64,000 bases of DNA from Kitasatospora phosalacinea (GTDB lineage Bacteria; Actinomycetota; Actinomycetes; Streptomycetales; Streptomycetaceae): contig NZ_BSSA01000031.1 in NCBI RefSeq assembly GCF_030268885.1, forward strand, positions 1 through 64,000, given 5' to 3'. Below are positions 47,256 through 55,663 of this stretch, in pieces. Made by a program: the position numbers and the translations under genes. A model generated the notes under the pieces. It did no database searches. It was not told the origin of the DNA and saw nothing but the letters and a program-made list of their open reading frames with translations. Every line of letters begins with the position of its first letter. Position 1 is the first letter of the stretch.

Positions 47256-48533
47256 ATGACGCCCTCCCAGAACGCCGCCGCCCCCCGCACCCCGCAGCGC
47301 ACCCCCCTGCGCACCAAGCTGCGCCCCGCGCTGCGGCCCGCCCTCGCCGCCGGCCTGGCCGCGTTCACCGCGCTCAGCCTGGCCGCCGTACCCGCCGGGA
47401 CCGCGCACGCGCAGGAGAAGCGGCTCAAGGCCTGGGGCAACAACCGCTCCGGACAGCTCGGCGACGGCACCTGGACCGACTTCCGCACCACCTCCACCAC
47501 CGTGCTCGGCCTGACCAGCGCCGAGGTCGACAAGATCGCCGCCGGTGGCGGCGGCTCCACCACCGGGCACGGGCTGGCGCTGCTCAAGGACCGCACCGTG
47601 ATGTCCTGGGGCGCCAACAGCTCGGGGCAGCTCGGCGACGGCAGCGTCTTCAGCCACAACGCGCCCGGCCAGGTCGTCAACCTCTCCAACGCCCGCGACG
47701 TCGCCGCCGGGGGCTGGCACAGCCTCGCCCTGCTCGACGACCAGACCGTGGTCGCCTGGGGCCGCAACAACTACGGGCAGCTTGGCAACGGCACCAACAG
47801 CGACAGCAGCGTCCCCGTCCGGGTCGAGGGCCTCAACAAGGTCGTCGCGATCGCCGCGGGCCTCAACCACAGCATCGCGCTGCGCGAGGACGGCACCGTC
47901 TGGGCCTGGGGCTACAACATCAACGGGCAGCTCGGCGACGGCACTTCGGCCAGCCGCAACGTCCCCGCGCCGGTCGGCGGCCTCAGCGGCGTCACCAAGA
48001 TCGCGGCCGGGTGCAACCACAACCTGGCCCTGATCGGCCCGCCCAGCGGCGGCACCAGGCCCACCAGCGGCAACTCGGTCAAGGCCTGGGGCTACAACGC
48101 GACCGGACAGCTCGGCGACAACAGCACCATCAACCGGTACACGCCCGTCGACACCCAGGGCATCTGGCTCGGCGGCGTCTCGCAGATCGCCGCGGGCTGC
48201 AACCACAGCCTGGCCGTCACCGACAGCGACAACAAGCTGAAGGCCTGGGGCCAGAACACCTCCGGGCAGGTCGGCGACGGCACCACCGACTACCGGATCA
48301 CCCCCGTCCCGGTGCCCGGCATCAAGGGCGTCCAGCTGGTCGCGGGCGGCCGCGAGCACACCGTCGTGCTGCTCGGCGACAACACCGTCCGCTCCTGGGG
48401 CGCCAACGGCTCCGGCCAGCTCGGCAACGGCACCACCACCGAGAGCAGCACCCCCGTCACCACGCTCACCGCGCTGACCGGCGTGGACAAGATCGCCGCC
48501 CCGGTGGGCGGCGACTTCAGCCTCGCCAACTGA
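47256..48533 (+). CDS. Secreted RCC1-repeat seven-bladed propeller, paralogue 2
   Basis: A 425-residue secreted propeller. A long basic signal region (to about residue 52, TAHA) precedes seven RCC1 repeats (KAWGNNRSGQLGDGT, SWGANSSGQLGDGS, AWGRNNYGQLGNGT and so on). The blades are more divergent than in paralogue 1, and two repeats carry a C-N-H triplet (GCNHNLALI, GCNHSLAVT). GAAAGG precedes the ATG. The two propellers are tandem and presumably coexpressed. Confidence 0.88.
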   Translation: MTPSQNAAAPRTPQRTPLRTKLRPALRPALAAGLAAFTALSLAAVPAGTAHAQEKRLKAWGNNRSGQLGDGTWTDFRTTSTTVLGLTSAEVDKIAAGGGGSTTGHGLALLKDRTVMSWGANSSGQLGDGSVFSHNAPGQVVNLSNARDVAAGGWHSLALLDDQTVVAWGRNNYGQLGNGTNSDSSVPVRVEGLNKVVAIAAGLNHSIALREDGTVWAWGYNINGQLGDGTSASRNVPAPVGGLSGVTKIAAGCNHNLALIGPPSGGTRPTSGNSVKAWGYNATGQLGDNSTINRYTPVDTQGIWLGGVSQIAAGCNHSLAVTDSDNKLKAWGQNTSGQVGDGTTDYRITPVPVPGIKGVQLVAGGREHTVVLLGDNTVRSWGANGSGQLGNGTTTESSTPVTTLTALTGVDKIAAPVGGDFSLAN

Positions 48534-48555
48534 GGCCGCAGGAACGGACGTCCAG

Positions 48556-48582
48556 GGGCCCCCGCGACACTCGCGCGGGCCC
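48556..48582. terminator. Hairpin terminator after the RCC1 genes
   Basis: An 11-bp stem with one mismatch (GGGCCCCCGCG against CGCGCGGGCCC) and a 5-nt loop lies 23 bp after the stop. Confidence 0.6.
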
Positions 48583-48719
48583 TTCGCCCTTCGGTCTTCA
48601 AGGGGTGCGGGCGGGGCGGGGAGTTCCGGGCGTCCTTGACAGGGCGGGGCGCCGGTAGGAAGGGTGAGGTGTAGACCACTTGGGTCCTGGCGTTCCGTCA
48701 ACTCGCTTGGAGGGAAAGC

Positions 48720-49319
48720 ATGGTCGCTCTGGGTGACCCGGAGTCGTTCGCCGCTTTCGGGGCCGTGCTCTTCGACTGCGACGGCACCCTCGCCGACACC
48801 CACCCCGCCCACCACCTGGCCCTCGCGGCGACCCTGGCACCGTACGGGGTGGAGGTCAGCCGCGAGTGGTACGCGGGATACACCGGGACGTCCACGCCGG
48901 AGACGATCAGGGCTGCACTGGCCGGGCAACGGGCCGCCGCGGACGACGAGTTGGTGGACCGGCTGGTGGGCGAGTGCAGCGAGCGCTACCTCGACCACCT
49001 GGCCGCCGTCACCGAGATCGCCCCGGTCACCGCCCTGGCCCGCGCACTGTCCGGCCGCCTCCCGCTCGCCGTCGCCTCCGGCGGGACGCGCCGGACGGTG
49101 GAGGCGACGCTGCGGCACCTGGGGCTGGACGGGCTGTTCGCGTGCGCGGTGACCCGCGACGAGGTCCGGCAGGGCAAGCCCGCGCCGGACCTCTTCCTGC
49201 TGGCGGCACGGCAGTTGGGCGTCGAACCGGCGGCGTGCGTGGTGCTGGAGGACGCGGACAGCGGGCTGCTGGCGGCGGCGCGGGCGGGGATGGTGGCGGT
49301 GGACGTGCGGGGGCGCTAG
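48720..49319 (+). CDS. HAD-superfamily IA phosphatase (beta-phosphoglucomutase-like)
   Basis: A 199-residue HAD-IA hydrolase: VLFDCDGTLADTHPAHH holds the nucleophile Asp, LPLAVASGGTRRTVEA motif II, and RQGKPAPDLFLLAARQLGV plus VVLEDADSGLLAA motifs III/IV. The small alpha-helical cap suits sugar phosphates such as fructose-1-phosphate or 2-deoxyglucose-6-phosphate. GGAGGG lies 7 nt before the ATG. Confidence 0.9.
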   Translation: MVALGDPESFAAFGAVLFDCDGTLADTHPAHHLALAATLAPYGVEVSREWYAGYTGTSTPETIRAALAGQRAAADDELVDRLVGECSERYLDHLAAVTEIAPVTALARALSGRLPLAVASGGTRRTVEATLRHLGLDGLFACAVTRDEVRQGKPAPDLFLLAARQLGVEPAACVVLEDADSGLLAAARAGMVAVDVRGR

Positions 49320-49475
49320 ACGAGGTCGCACCCGATGCCGCGGCCCTTCGGGCGGGCGGAGGGGAAGAGTTCCCCGCGGGCAAGAAGGCCAAGGGCCGCA
49401 AGCGGTCCCTCGTGACCGGTACGCGGTACGCTCGGCCTGGGCCTGGGCCTGGGCCTCGGCTCACCGGCCAGAGCC

Positions 49476-50030
49476 CTACCGGACCGGACCGGCCAGCGTT
49501 TCGATGGGCGGAAGCGGCCGGTTCGGCTCTTCCCGGGTGAGGTTCGCCAGCTCTTCGGGTGGTTCGGCGCCGTCCCGAACGGTCGTGACGTAGACCCTCG
49601 CTTCCTGCAGGCCCAGTCGCGGGGCCTGTTTGCGCAGGTGGCTCATCGCGGCCACGACGCCCGCGGAGCGGACGAGCGCGCGAACGGCGGAGGCCAGTGG
49701 ATCGGGCGCTCTGATGCCCTTGACCTGGAGGAGGTACTGCTCCTCCCAGCCCGCCTCCTCCCACGAGACGGCGGGCACGTGGTGGATGCTCCCGTCGTGC
49801 CGGTCCACCAGGTAGTGGCCCCCGACGAAGCTGCCGCGCGCGTCACGGGCGCGGGCCTGGTCCGCCGAGCGCCAGAAGACGAGCCAGCCGACCGTGCTCT
49901 CCTGCACGTGGTGGACGTCGGGCGTGGGGGCGGGCCCCCGCCACGGCCACGTCGGCAGCTCTCGGGCCAGGAAGGACTCGACCAGCCCGACGGCGCGTTC
50001 CTTGGAGATCACGATCTCATCATTCGCCAC
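49476..50030 (-). CDS. YrhB/Imm35-like domain protein
   Basis: A 184-residue protein. The N-terminal half matches the YrhB/immunity-35 fold: helix ISKERAVGLVESFLAREL, then STVGWLVFWRSADQARA and GGHYLVDRHDGSIHHVPA. The C-terminal part (DPLASAVRALVRSAGVVAAMSHLRKQAP) is helical and not recognised. YrhB-like proteins appear as immunity factors or stand-alone proteins; no toxin gene is adjacent. It starts with GTG at 50030 with a weak ribosome site. Confidence 0.75.
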   Translation of the reverse strand: MANDEIVISKERAVGLVESFLARELPTWPWRGPAPTPDVHHVQESTVGWLVFWRSADQARARDARGSFVGGHYLVDRHDGSIHHVPAVSWEEAGWEEQYLLQVKGIRAPDPLASAVRALVRSAGVVAAMSHLRKQAPRLGLQEARVYVTTVRDGAEPPEELANLTREEPNRPLPPIETLAGPVR

Positions 50031-50123
50031 AGGTCAACCGGTTTTCGGCCTGCCTGCGCCGCCCCGGCCCGGATCTCGAACGCGGACCGAGGCCGGGACG
50101 TCGGTGAGTCGGCGCGCGGGCGG

Positions 50124-52481
50124 TCAACTTCCCTGCGGAGAGAGGCGCTTCGCCAGGTACGGGCCGGTGCGGCTGTCGGGGGAGGCGGCGACGGCGGCCG
50201 GGGTGCCGGTGGCGAGGAGGCGGCCGCCCGCGTCACCGCCGCCGGGGCCGAGGTCGATGACGTGGTCGGCCCCGGCGATCAGGTCGAGGTCGTGTTCGGC
50301 GACCAGGACGGTGGCGCCCGCGTCGACCAGGCGGTGCAGCTGGGCGGTGAGGACCTCGCTGTCGGCGGGGTGCAGGCCGGTGGTGGGCTCGTCCAGCAGG
50401 TAGAGGGTGTGGCGGCGGTGGGCGTGCTGGAGCTCGGCGGCGAGTTTGACCCGCTGGGCCTCGCCGCCGGAGAGCTCGGGGGCGGGCTGGCCGAGCCGCA
50501 GGTAGCCGAGGCCGACCTGCTGGAGGGTGGTGAGGACGCGGGCGGCGGGCGGGGCGTCGGCGAGGAACGCGGCGGCCTCGTCGACGGTCAGGGCGAGGAC
50601 GTCGGCGATGGTGGCCCCGCGGTAGGTCACCTGCAACGTCTGCGGGTCGTAGCGGCTGCCGTGGCAGTCCGGGCAGGGGCTCCAGGCGGTGGGCAGGAAC
50701 AGCAGCTCGACCTCGATCGCGCCCGCGCCCTCGCAGGTGGGGCAGCGTCCGGCGGCGACGTTGAAGGAGAACCGGCCCGCGCCGTAGCCGCGCTCCTTCG
50801 CCTCCGCGGTGGCGGCGAAGAGCTTGCGGACGCTGTCCAGCAGGCCGGTGTAGGTGGCCAGGTTGGAGCGCGGGGTGCGGCCCAGCGGGGTCTGGTCGAA
50901 GCGCACCACGCGGCGGTCCCCGGCGGCGTCGGCGACGGCCGCGAGCAGCGTCGACTTGCCCGCGCCCGACACGCCGGTGACGGCGGTGAGCACGCCCAGC
51001 GGCACCTCCACGTCCAGGCCGCGCAGGTTGTGCCGGGTGACGCCGCGCAGCCGCAGCACGCCGGTGGGGGTGCGGCCGCGGGACGGCGGCGGGGGCGGCG
51101 GGTCGAACAGGAAGCGGCGGGTCGCGGAGGCGTCCACCGTGCGCAGGCCCTCGACCGGGCCGCTGTGCAGGACGCGGCCGCCGCCGCTGCCCGCGGCCGG
51201 GCCGACGTCCACCAGCCAGTCGGCGCCGCGCACCACCGCCATGTCGTGCTCGACCACGAACACCGAGTTCCCGGCGGCGCGCAGTTCGGTCAGGACGCGC
51301 CGCAGCGCCTCGGTGTCGGCCGGGTGCAGGCCCGCCGAGGGCTCGTCCAGGACGTACACCACGCCGAACAGGCCGGAGCGCAACTGGGTGGCCAGGCGCA
51401 GGCGTTGGAGTTCGCCGGTGGAGAGGGTGGGGGCGGTGCGGTCGAGCGAGAGGTAGCCGAGGCCGAGGCGCTCCAGGGCGGTGAGGCGGTCGACGAGGTC
51501 GGTGGTGATCAGGGCGGCCGGGCCGTCCCCGGCGGTGTGCGGGCGCAGCAGTGCGGCGAGCCGCTCGGCGGGCAGGGCGGCCAGGCCGGTGACGTTCAGC
51601 CCGGCGAAGGTGACGGCGAGCGCTTCGGGGCGCAGCCGGTGGCCGTGGCAGTTCGGGCAGGTGGACTGCTCCAGGAAGGCGGCGGCCCGGGTGCGGGCCG
51701 CCTCGCTGCGGGACTCGGCGAAGGCCTTCAGGACCAGGCGCCGGGCACTGCTGTACTTGCCCCGGTAGGGGCGCTGGACGCGGCCGGGCTCGCGCTCGGG
51801 GTGGACGGTGACGACCGGCTGCTCCTCGGTGAACAGGATCCACTCCCGTTCGGCGGCGGGCAGTTCGCGCCAGGGCCGGTCCAGGTCGTGCCCGAGCGCG
51901 CCGAGGATGTCGCGCAGGTTCTTGCCCTGCCAGGCGCCGGGCCAGGACGCGACGGCGCCCTGCCGGATGGAGAGCGAGTCGTCCGGGACGAGCGAGCGCT
52001 CGGTCACCCGGTGCAGCACGCCCTGCCCGTGGCACTCGGGGCAGGCGCCGGCCGGGGTGTTGGGCGAGAACGCGTCGGAGTCCAGCCGCGGCGCGCCGGG
52101 CGGGTACGTGCCGCAGCGGGAGAGCAGCATCCGCAGCAGGTTGGACGTGGTGCTGACGGTGCCGACGGTGGAGCGGCCGGACGGGACGGAGCGGCGCTGC
52201 TCCAGCGCGACGGCGGGCGGCATGCCGGTCACGGCGTCCACCTGCGGGGCCTCGACCTGGCGCAGCAGGCGGCGGGCGTAGGGCGAGACCGACTCCAGGT
52301 AGCGGTGCTGGGCCTGGGCGAACAGGGTGCCGAAGGCCAGCGAGGACTTGCCGGAGCCGGAGACGCCGGTGAACGCGACCACCGCCCCGCGCGGCACCGC
52401 CACCGTCACGTTCCGCAGGTTGTGCACCCGGGCGCCGCGCACCCGGACCATGCCGTCGTCGTCGATCTCGCCGTGGTTCAC
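50124..52481 (-). CDS. Class II UvrA-like ABC ATPase
   Basis: A 785-residue UvrA homologue, much shorter than the excinuclease (about 950). Two ABC modules are present: Walker A GVSGSGKSS (about 39-47) and GVSGAGKST, signature motifs STGELQRLRLA and SGGEAQRVKLAAEL, and Walker B VYVLDEPSAGLHP and LYLLDEPTTGLHP. Zinc sites CPECHGQG, CPNCHGHR and CPTCEGAG are kept, but the UvrB-interaction region is reduced. Such UvrA2/DrrC-type proteins give resistance to DNA-intercalating compounds. The GTG at 52481 is used; an ATG ten codons later is possible. Confidence 0.9.
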   Translation of the reverse strand: MNHGEIDDDGMVRVRGARVHNLRNVTVAVPRGAVVAFTGVSGSGKSSLAFGTLFAQAQHRYLESVSPYARRLLRQVEAPQVDAVTGMPPAVALEQRRSVPSGRSTVGTVSTTSNLLRMLLSRCGTYPPGAPRLDSDAFSPNTPAGACPECHGQGVLHRVTERSLVPDDSLSIRQGAVASWPGAWQGKNLRDILGALGHDLDRPWRELPAAEREWILFTEEQPVVTVHPEREPGRVQRPYRGKYSSARRLVLKAFAESRSEAARTRAAAFLEQSTCPNCHGHRLRPEALAVTFAGLNVTGLAALPAERLAALLRPHTAGDGPAALITTDLVDRLTALERLGLGYLSLDRTAPTLSTGELQRLRLATQLRSGLFGVVYVLDEPSAGLHPADTEALRRVLTELRAAGNSVFVVEHDMAVVRGADWLVDVGPAAGSGGGRVLHSGPVEGLRTVDASATRRFLFDPPPPPPSRGRTPTGVLRLRGVTRHNLRGLDVEVPLGVLTAVTGVSGAGKSTLLAAVADAAGDRRVVRFDQTPLGRTPRSNLATYTGLLDSVRKLFAATAEAKERGYGAGRFSFNVAAGRCPTCEGAGAIEVELLFLPTAWSPCPDCHGSRYDPQTLQVTYRGATIADVLALTVDEAAAFLADAPPAARVLTTLQQVGLGYLRLGQPAPELSGGEAQRVKLAAELQHAHRRHTLYLLDEPTTGLHPADSEVLTAQLHRLVDAGATVLVAEHDLDLIAGADHVIDLGPGGGDAGGRLLATGTPAAVAASPDSRTGPYLAKRLSPQGS

Positions 52482-52653
52482 CGCGCCACGCTAACCCGGG
52501 GGCGGGCACGGGGCGGGGAGCGGCACGGGGGGTGAAAGTTGCTGAAAGCTGTTTCTATCGCGGTGGGATGAGCTGGGTGGACTCCGGTGAGGTGTATACC
52601 TTTTCGCCCGTTTGGCTACCCGATTTTTGTTTCCGGCGGGTGTGCAACCGAAC

Positions 52654-52675
52654 GCAAGAAGGTGAAATTTCTTGC
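52654..52675. promoter_or_regulatory. Inverted repeat upstream of the amylase gene (MalR-type)
   Basis: GCAAGAA and TTCTTGC form perfect 7-bp arms separated by 8 bp. A further CTTGAC lies 9 bp downstream. Streptomyces amylase promoters carry CTTGCA-type repeats bound by the maltose regulator MalR/Reg1, so this is a plausible operator. Confidence 0.6.
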
Positions 52676-52684
52676 ATCAATGTC

Positions 52685-52713
52685 TTGACGGTGCAGCGGG
52701 TCGGGGTGGATCG
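52685..52713 (+). promoter_or_regulatory. Probable amylase promoter
   Basis: TTGACG at 52685-52690 is followed 18 bp later by GATCGT as a weak -10. It lies directly downstream of the CTTGC inverted repeat, giving a leader of about 40 nt. Confidence 0.4.
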
Positions 52714-52761
52714 TCTTCCCGTTGCTTCCTCAAGTCCCCCACCACCTTGGGAGATTCGCTG

Positions 52762-54924
52762 ATGACCCCTGTCCGTAGAACCGTGCCCGTGGCGGCCGCG
52801 GCCGGTGCCCTGGTACTGGGCGCGCTGCTGCCGCTCGGCCTGCAGGGCGCCGCGCAGGCCGCCGCCACCCCCAACGGCGGCGACGTGATCGCCAACCTGT
52901 TCCAGTGGAACTGGAACTCGGTCGCGGCCGAGTGCACGAACGTCCTGGGGCCGAAGGGCTACGGGGCGGTGCAGGTGGCCCCGCCGCAGGAGTCGATCTC
53001 GGTGCCGGGGCACCCCTGGTGGGAGGTCTACCAGCCGGTCTCGTACAACCTGAACAGCCGGATGGGCACCGACGCGCAGTTCCGGGCCATGGTGACGGCC
53101 TGTCACAACGCCGGCGTGAAGGTGTACGCCGACGCGGTGATCAACCACATGGCCGGCGCCAACCAGAGCAGCACCACCGGTTACGGCGGCTCGGGGTTCA
53201 ACCCGGCGGCGTACAGCTACTCGGCGGTGCCCTACTCCAAGTCGGACTTCCACGGCTCCCCGCCGTGTCCCAACGCGGACCTGAGCGTCACCGACTGGAA
53301 CAACGTCACCCAGGTCCAGGAGTGCCAGGCGCTGAACCTGGAGGACCTGAGCACCGAGAGCGACTACGTCCGCGGCAAGATCGCCGGCTACCTCAACTCC
53401 CTGATCGGCGCGGGCGTCGACGGCTTCCGGGTGGACACGGCGAAGCACATCGCGCAGACCGACATGGCGAACATCCTCTCCCGGCTCAGCGACACCCGGT
53501 GGGGCGGGCGCCCGTACGTCTACCAGGAGATCTTCCCCGGCGGCGGCAGCCAGTTGGCGCCCGCCGCCTTCGAGAGCAACGGCAGCGTGCTGGAGTTCAC
53601 CTACGCCTCCAAGCTCTCCCAGCAGTTCAACGGCAACATCGCCAACCTCAAGACCTTCGGGCAGAGTTGGGGCTTCGAGCCGAGCGACAAGTCCAACGTC
53701 ATGGTGACCAACCACGACCTGGAGCGCGACAGGACCACGCTCACCTACAACGACGGCTCCAAGTACAGGCTGGCGCACGTCTTCGAGCTCGCCTGGGGCT
53801 ACGGCACCCCGCAGGTCTACTCCGGCTTCCGGTTCAACAACAAGGAGGACTCGCCGCCCGCCGACGGCAACGGCTTCGTCACCGACGTCAACTGCGGCAA
53901 CGGCACCTGGACCTGCACCGACCGCGACCGGGGCATCTCCAACATGGTCGGCTGGCACAACGCCACCCAGGGCCAGCCCATCGCCAACTGGTGGGACAAC
54001 GGCAACAACGCGATCGCCTTCAGCCGCGGCAGCAAGGGCTGGGTCGCCATCAACAACAGCGGCTCCGCGGTCACCCAGACCTTCACCACCGGCCTGGCCG
54101 CCGGCACCTACTGCGACGTCATCCACGGCGACCTCAGCGGCTCCAACTGCACCGGCCCGACCGTGAGCGTGGACGGCTCCGGCAGGGCGACGGTCACCGT
54201 CAACGCGGGTGACGCGGTCGCGCTGTACGCCGCCACCACCGGCACCGCGAGCCCCAGCCCCAGCAGCAGCGCCAGCCCGAGCGGCAGCGCCAGCCCTTCG
54301 CCGTCCGCCAGCTCGACCAAGCCCGGCGGCACGGTCACCGAGACGTTCAACGAGAACAGGACCACCGTCAGCGGCCAGAACGTCTACCTGGTCGGCTCCC
54401 TGCCGCAGCTCGGCAGCTGGGACCCGAACGCGGCCGTCGCGCTCTCCCCGGCCGGCTACCCCGTGTGGAGCGGCAGCGTCCAACTGCCCGCCAACACCGC
54501 CTTCGAGTACAAGTACATCGTCAAGGACGCGTCCGGGAACGTCACCTGGGAGAGCGGCGCCAACCACAGCGCCAACTCCGGTGCCAACGGCGGCACGCTC
54601 AACGACAGTTGGGGCGGTGCCACCGCGACCGGCCAGGTCACGGTGAACTTCTCCGAGAACAGGACCACCGTCTACGGGCAGAACGTCTACCTGGTCGGCT
54701 CCACCGCCCAGCTCGGCAGTTGGAACCCCGCCAACGCGCTGCCGATGTCCTCGGCCTCGTACCCGAACTGGACGCTCTCGCTCACCCTGCCCGCGAGCAC
54801 CGCCTTCGAGTACAAGTACCTCGTCAAGGACGCGTCCGGGAACGTCACCTGGGAGAGCGGCGCCAACCGCATCTACACCACCGGTGCCTCCGGGACGGTC
54901 ACCCTCAACGACAGCTGGAAGTAG
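52762..54924 (+). CDS. Secreted alpha-amylase (GH13) with two CBM20 domains
   Basis: A 720-residue alpha-amylase cleaving internal alpha-1,4 bonds of starch. The signal peptide ends near residue 34. The GH13 barrel carries the nucleophile Asp225 (GFRVDTAKH), acid Glu256 (YQEIF) and His318-Asp319 (TNHD), all intact. A C-terminal beta domain, then a Ser/Pro linker (SPSPSSSASPSG), then two starch-binding CBM20 modules (about 520-615 and 625-720), each with QNVYLVGS, GSW, FEYKY and WESGANR-type motifs. GGGAGA lies before the ATG. The tandem CBM20 is a notable extension; many Streptomyces amylases have one. Confidence 0.96.
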   Translation: MTPVRRTVPVAAAAGALVLGALLPLGLQGAAQAAATPNGGDVIANLFQWNWNSVAAECTNVLGPKGYGAVQVAPPQESISVPGHPWWEVYQPVSYNLNSRMGTDAQFRAMVTACHNAGVKVYADAVINHMAGANQSSTTGYGGSGFNPAAYSYSAVPYSKSDFHGSPPCPNADLSVTDWNNVTQVQECQALNLEDLSTESDYVRGKIAGYLNSLIGAGVDGFRVDTAKHIAQTDMANILSRLSDTRWGGRPYVYQEIFPGGGSQLAPAAFESNGSVLEFTYASKLSQQFNGNIANLKTFGQSWGFEPSDKSNVMVTNHDLERDRTTLTYNDGSKYRLAHVFELAWGYGTPQVYSGFRFNNKEDSPPADGNGFVTDVNCGNGTWTCTDRDRGISNMVGWHNATQGQPIANWWDNGNNAIAFSRGSKGWVAINNSGSAVTQTFTTGLAAGTYCDVIHGDLSGSNCTGPTVSVDGSGRATVTVNAGDAVALYAATTGTASPSPSSSASPSGSASPSPSASSTKPGGTVTETFNENRTTVSGQNVYLVGSLPQLGSWDPNAAVALSPAGYPVWSGSVQLPANTAFEYKYIVKDASGNVTWESGANHSANSGANGGTLNDSWGGATATGQVTVNFSENRTTVYGQNVYLVGSTAQLGSWNPANALPMSSASYPNWTLSLTLPASTAFEYKYLVKDASGNVTWESGANRIYTTGASGTVTLNDSWK

Positions 54925-54956
54925 CCCCCGTCCGGGGCCCGAGACCCCCACGGAAT

Positions 54957-54992
54957 GAGGCCGCCACCCCGACTGGAGGGGGTGGCGGCCTC
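54957..54992. terminator. Strong terminator after the amylase gene
   Basis: A perfect 14-bp stem (GAGGCCGCCACCCC and complement) with an 8-nt loop lies between convergent genes. Confidence 0.85.
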
Positions 54993-55009
54993 GCCGTCGT
55001 CCGGCGGGT

Positions 55010-55546
55010 TCAGTCCCCGTCCGGCGGGTTCGGCCCCCGGCCGGGGAGCGGGCCCGCGGCCAGGCGGGCGGCCACGACGGCGGTGCCGCGGGCCGGGCGG
55101 CCGCCCGGGCCCGGGGCGAACTCGACGGTGCCGTCGGTCAGTTCGCCGCCGCAGTGGCCGCAGGCGACGACCGGACGGGCGGGGTGCCCGCAGGTGGTGT
55201 GGCGGGGGAGGAGCGGGGCGCCGGCCGGGTCGGAGCGGTGGCGGTCGCCCCAGGCGAGCAGCGCCAGGACGACGCCGTGCAGGTCCCGTCCGGCGTCGGT
55301 CAGCAGGTACTCGTCGCGCGGCGGGTGCGCGCTGTAGCGGCGGCGCTCGACCAGGCGCTCGGCGACCAGGTGGTCGAGGCGGGCGGACAGGATGTTGGTG
55401 GCGATGCCGAGGTCCTGCCGCAGCTCCTCGAAGCGCCGCAGCCCCAGGAACAGGTCGCGCAGCACCAGCAGCGTCCACGGGTCGGCGACCGCCCCCGCGG
55501 CGCGCGAGACGGAGCACGGGATGTCGGCGAAGCGGGTGCGGTCCAC
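55010..55546 (-). CDS. HxlR-family regulator with C-terminal zinc-ribbon-like motif
   Basis: A 178-residue regulator: winged helix (DPWTLLVLRDLFLGLRRFEELRQDLGIATNILSARLDHLVAERLVER) and a C-terminal segment with paired Cys/His (TTCGHPARPVVACGHCGGEL), common in this HxlR subgroup. I choose the GTG at 55546: a TACACT hexamer ends exactly 7 nt upstream, giving a leaderless message. A GTG at 55585 would lie inside the CTTGCA-CGA-TGCAAG dyad. It is divergent from the SnoaL-like gene. Confidence 0.85.
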   Translation of the reverse strand: MDRTRFADIPCSVSRAAGAVADPWTLLVLRDLFLGLRRFEELRQDLGIATNILSARLDHLVAERLVERRRYSAHPPRDEYLLTDAGRDLHGVVLALLAWGDRHRSDPAGAPLLPRHTTCGHPARPVVACGHCGGELTDGTVEFAPGPGGRPARGTAVVAARLAAGPLPGRGPNPPDGD

Positions 55547-55578
55547 GCCGTCCAGTGTAGTGCGGCGGGGCGTAGTGG

Positions 55579-55593
55579 CTTGCACGATGCAAG
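55579..55593. promoter_or_regulatory. Dyad operator between HxlR and SnoaL-like genes
   Basis: CTTGCA-CGA-TGCAAG, perfect 6-bp arms. It overlaps the likely -35 (TTGCAC) of the rightward gene, whose -10 is TAGCTT near 55601, and lies upstream of the leftward TACACT. One HxlR dimer here could control both. Confidence 0.6.
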
Positions 55594-55663
55594 TCAGGTG
55601 CTAGCTTGGGGGACGAGGGGCCCGCGCGCCCGTGCGTCCGTCGCTCTCGTCCGGGAGGCAGTG

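Noticed and set aside
45579..49331. A 1250-codon open frame on the minus strand
   Set aside because: It is antisense to the two RCC1 genes and the HAD gene. The repeat-rich complementary strand simply lacks stops in this GC-rich DNA; its product is Gly/Ala/Val low-complexity with no domain.
50124..52481. Housekeeping UvrA excinuclease
   Set aside because: It is about 170 residues shorter than UvrA with a reduced UvrB-binding region, so it belongs to the UvrA2/DrrC-like class.
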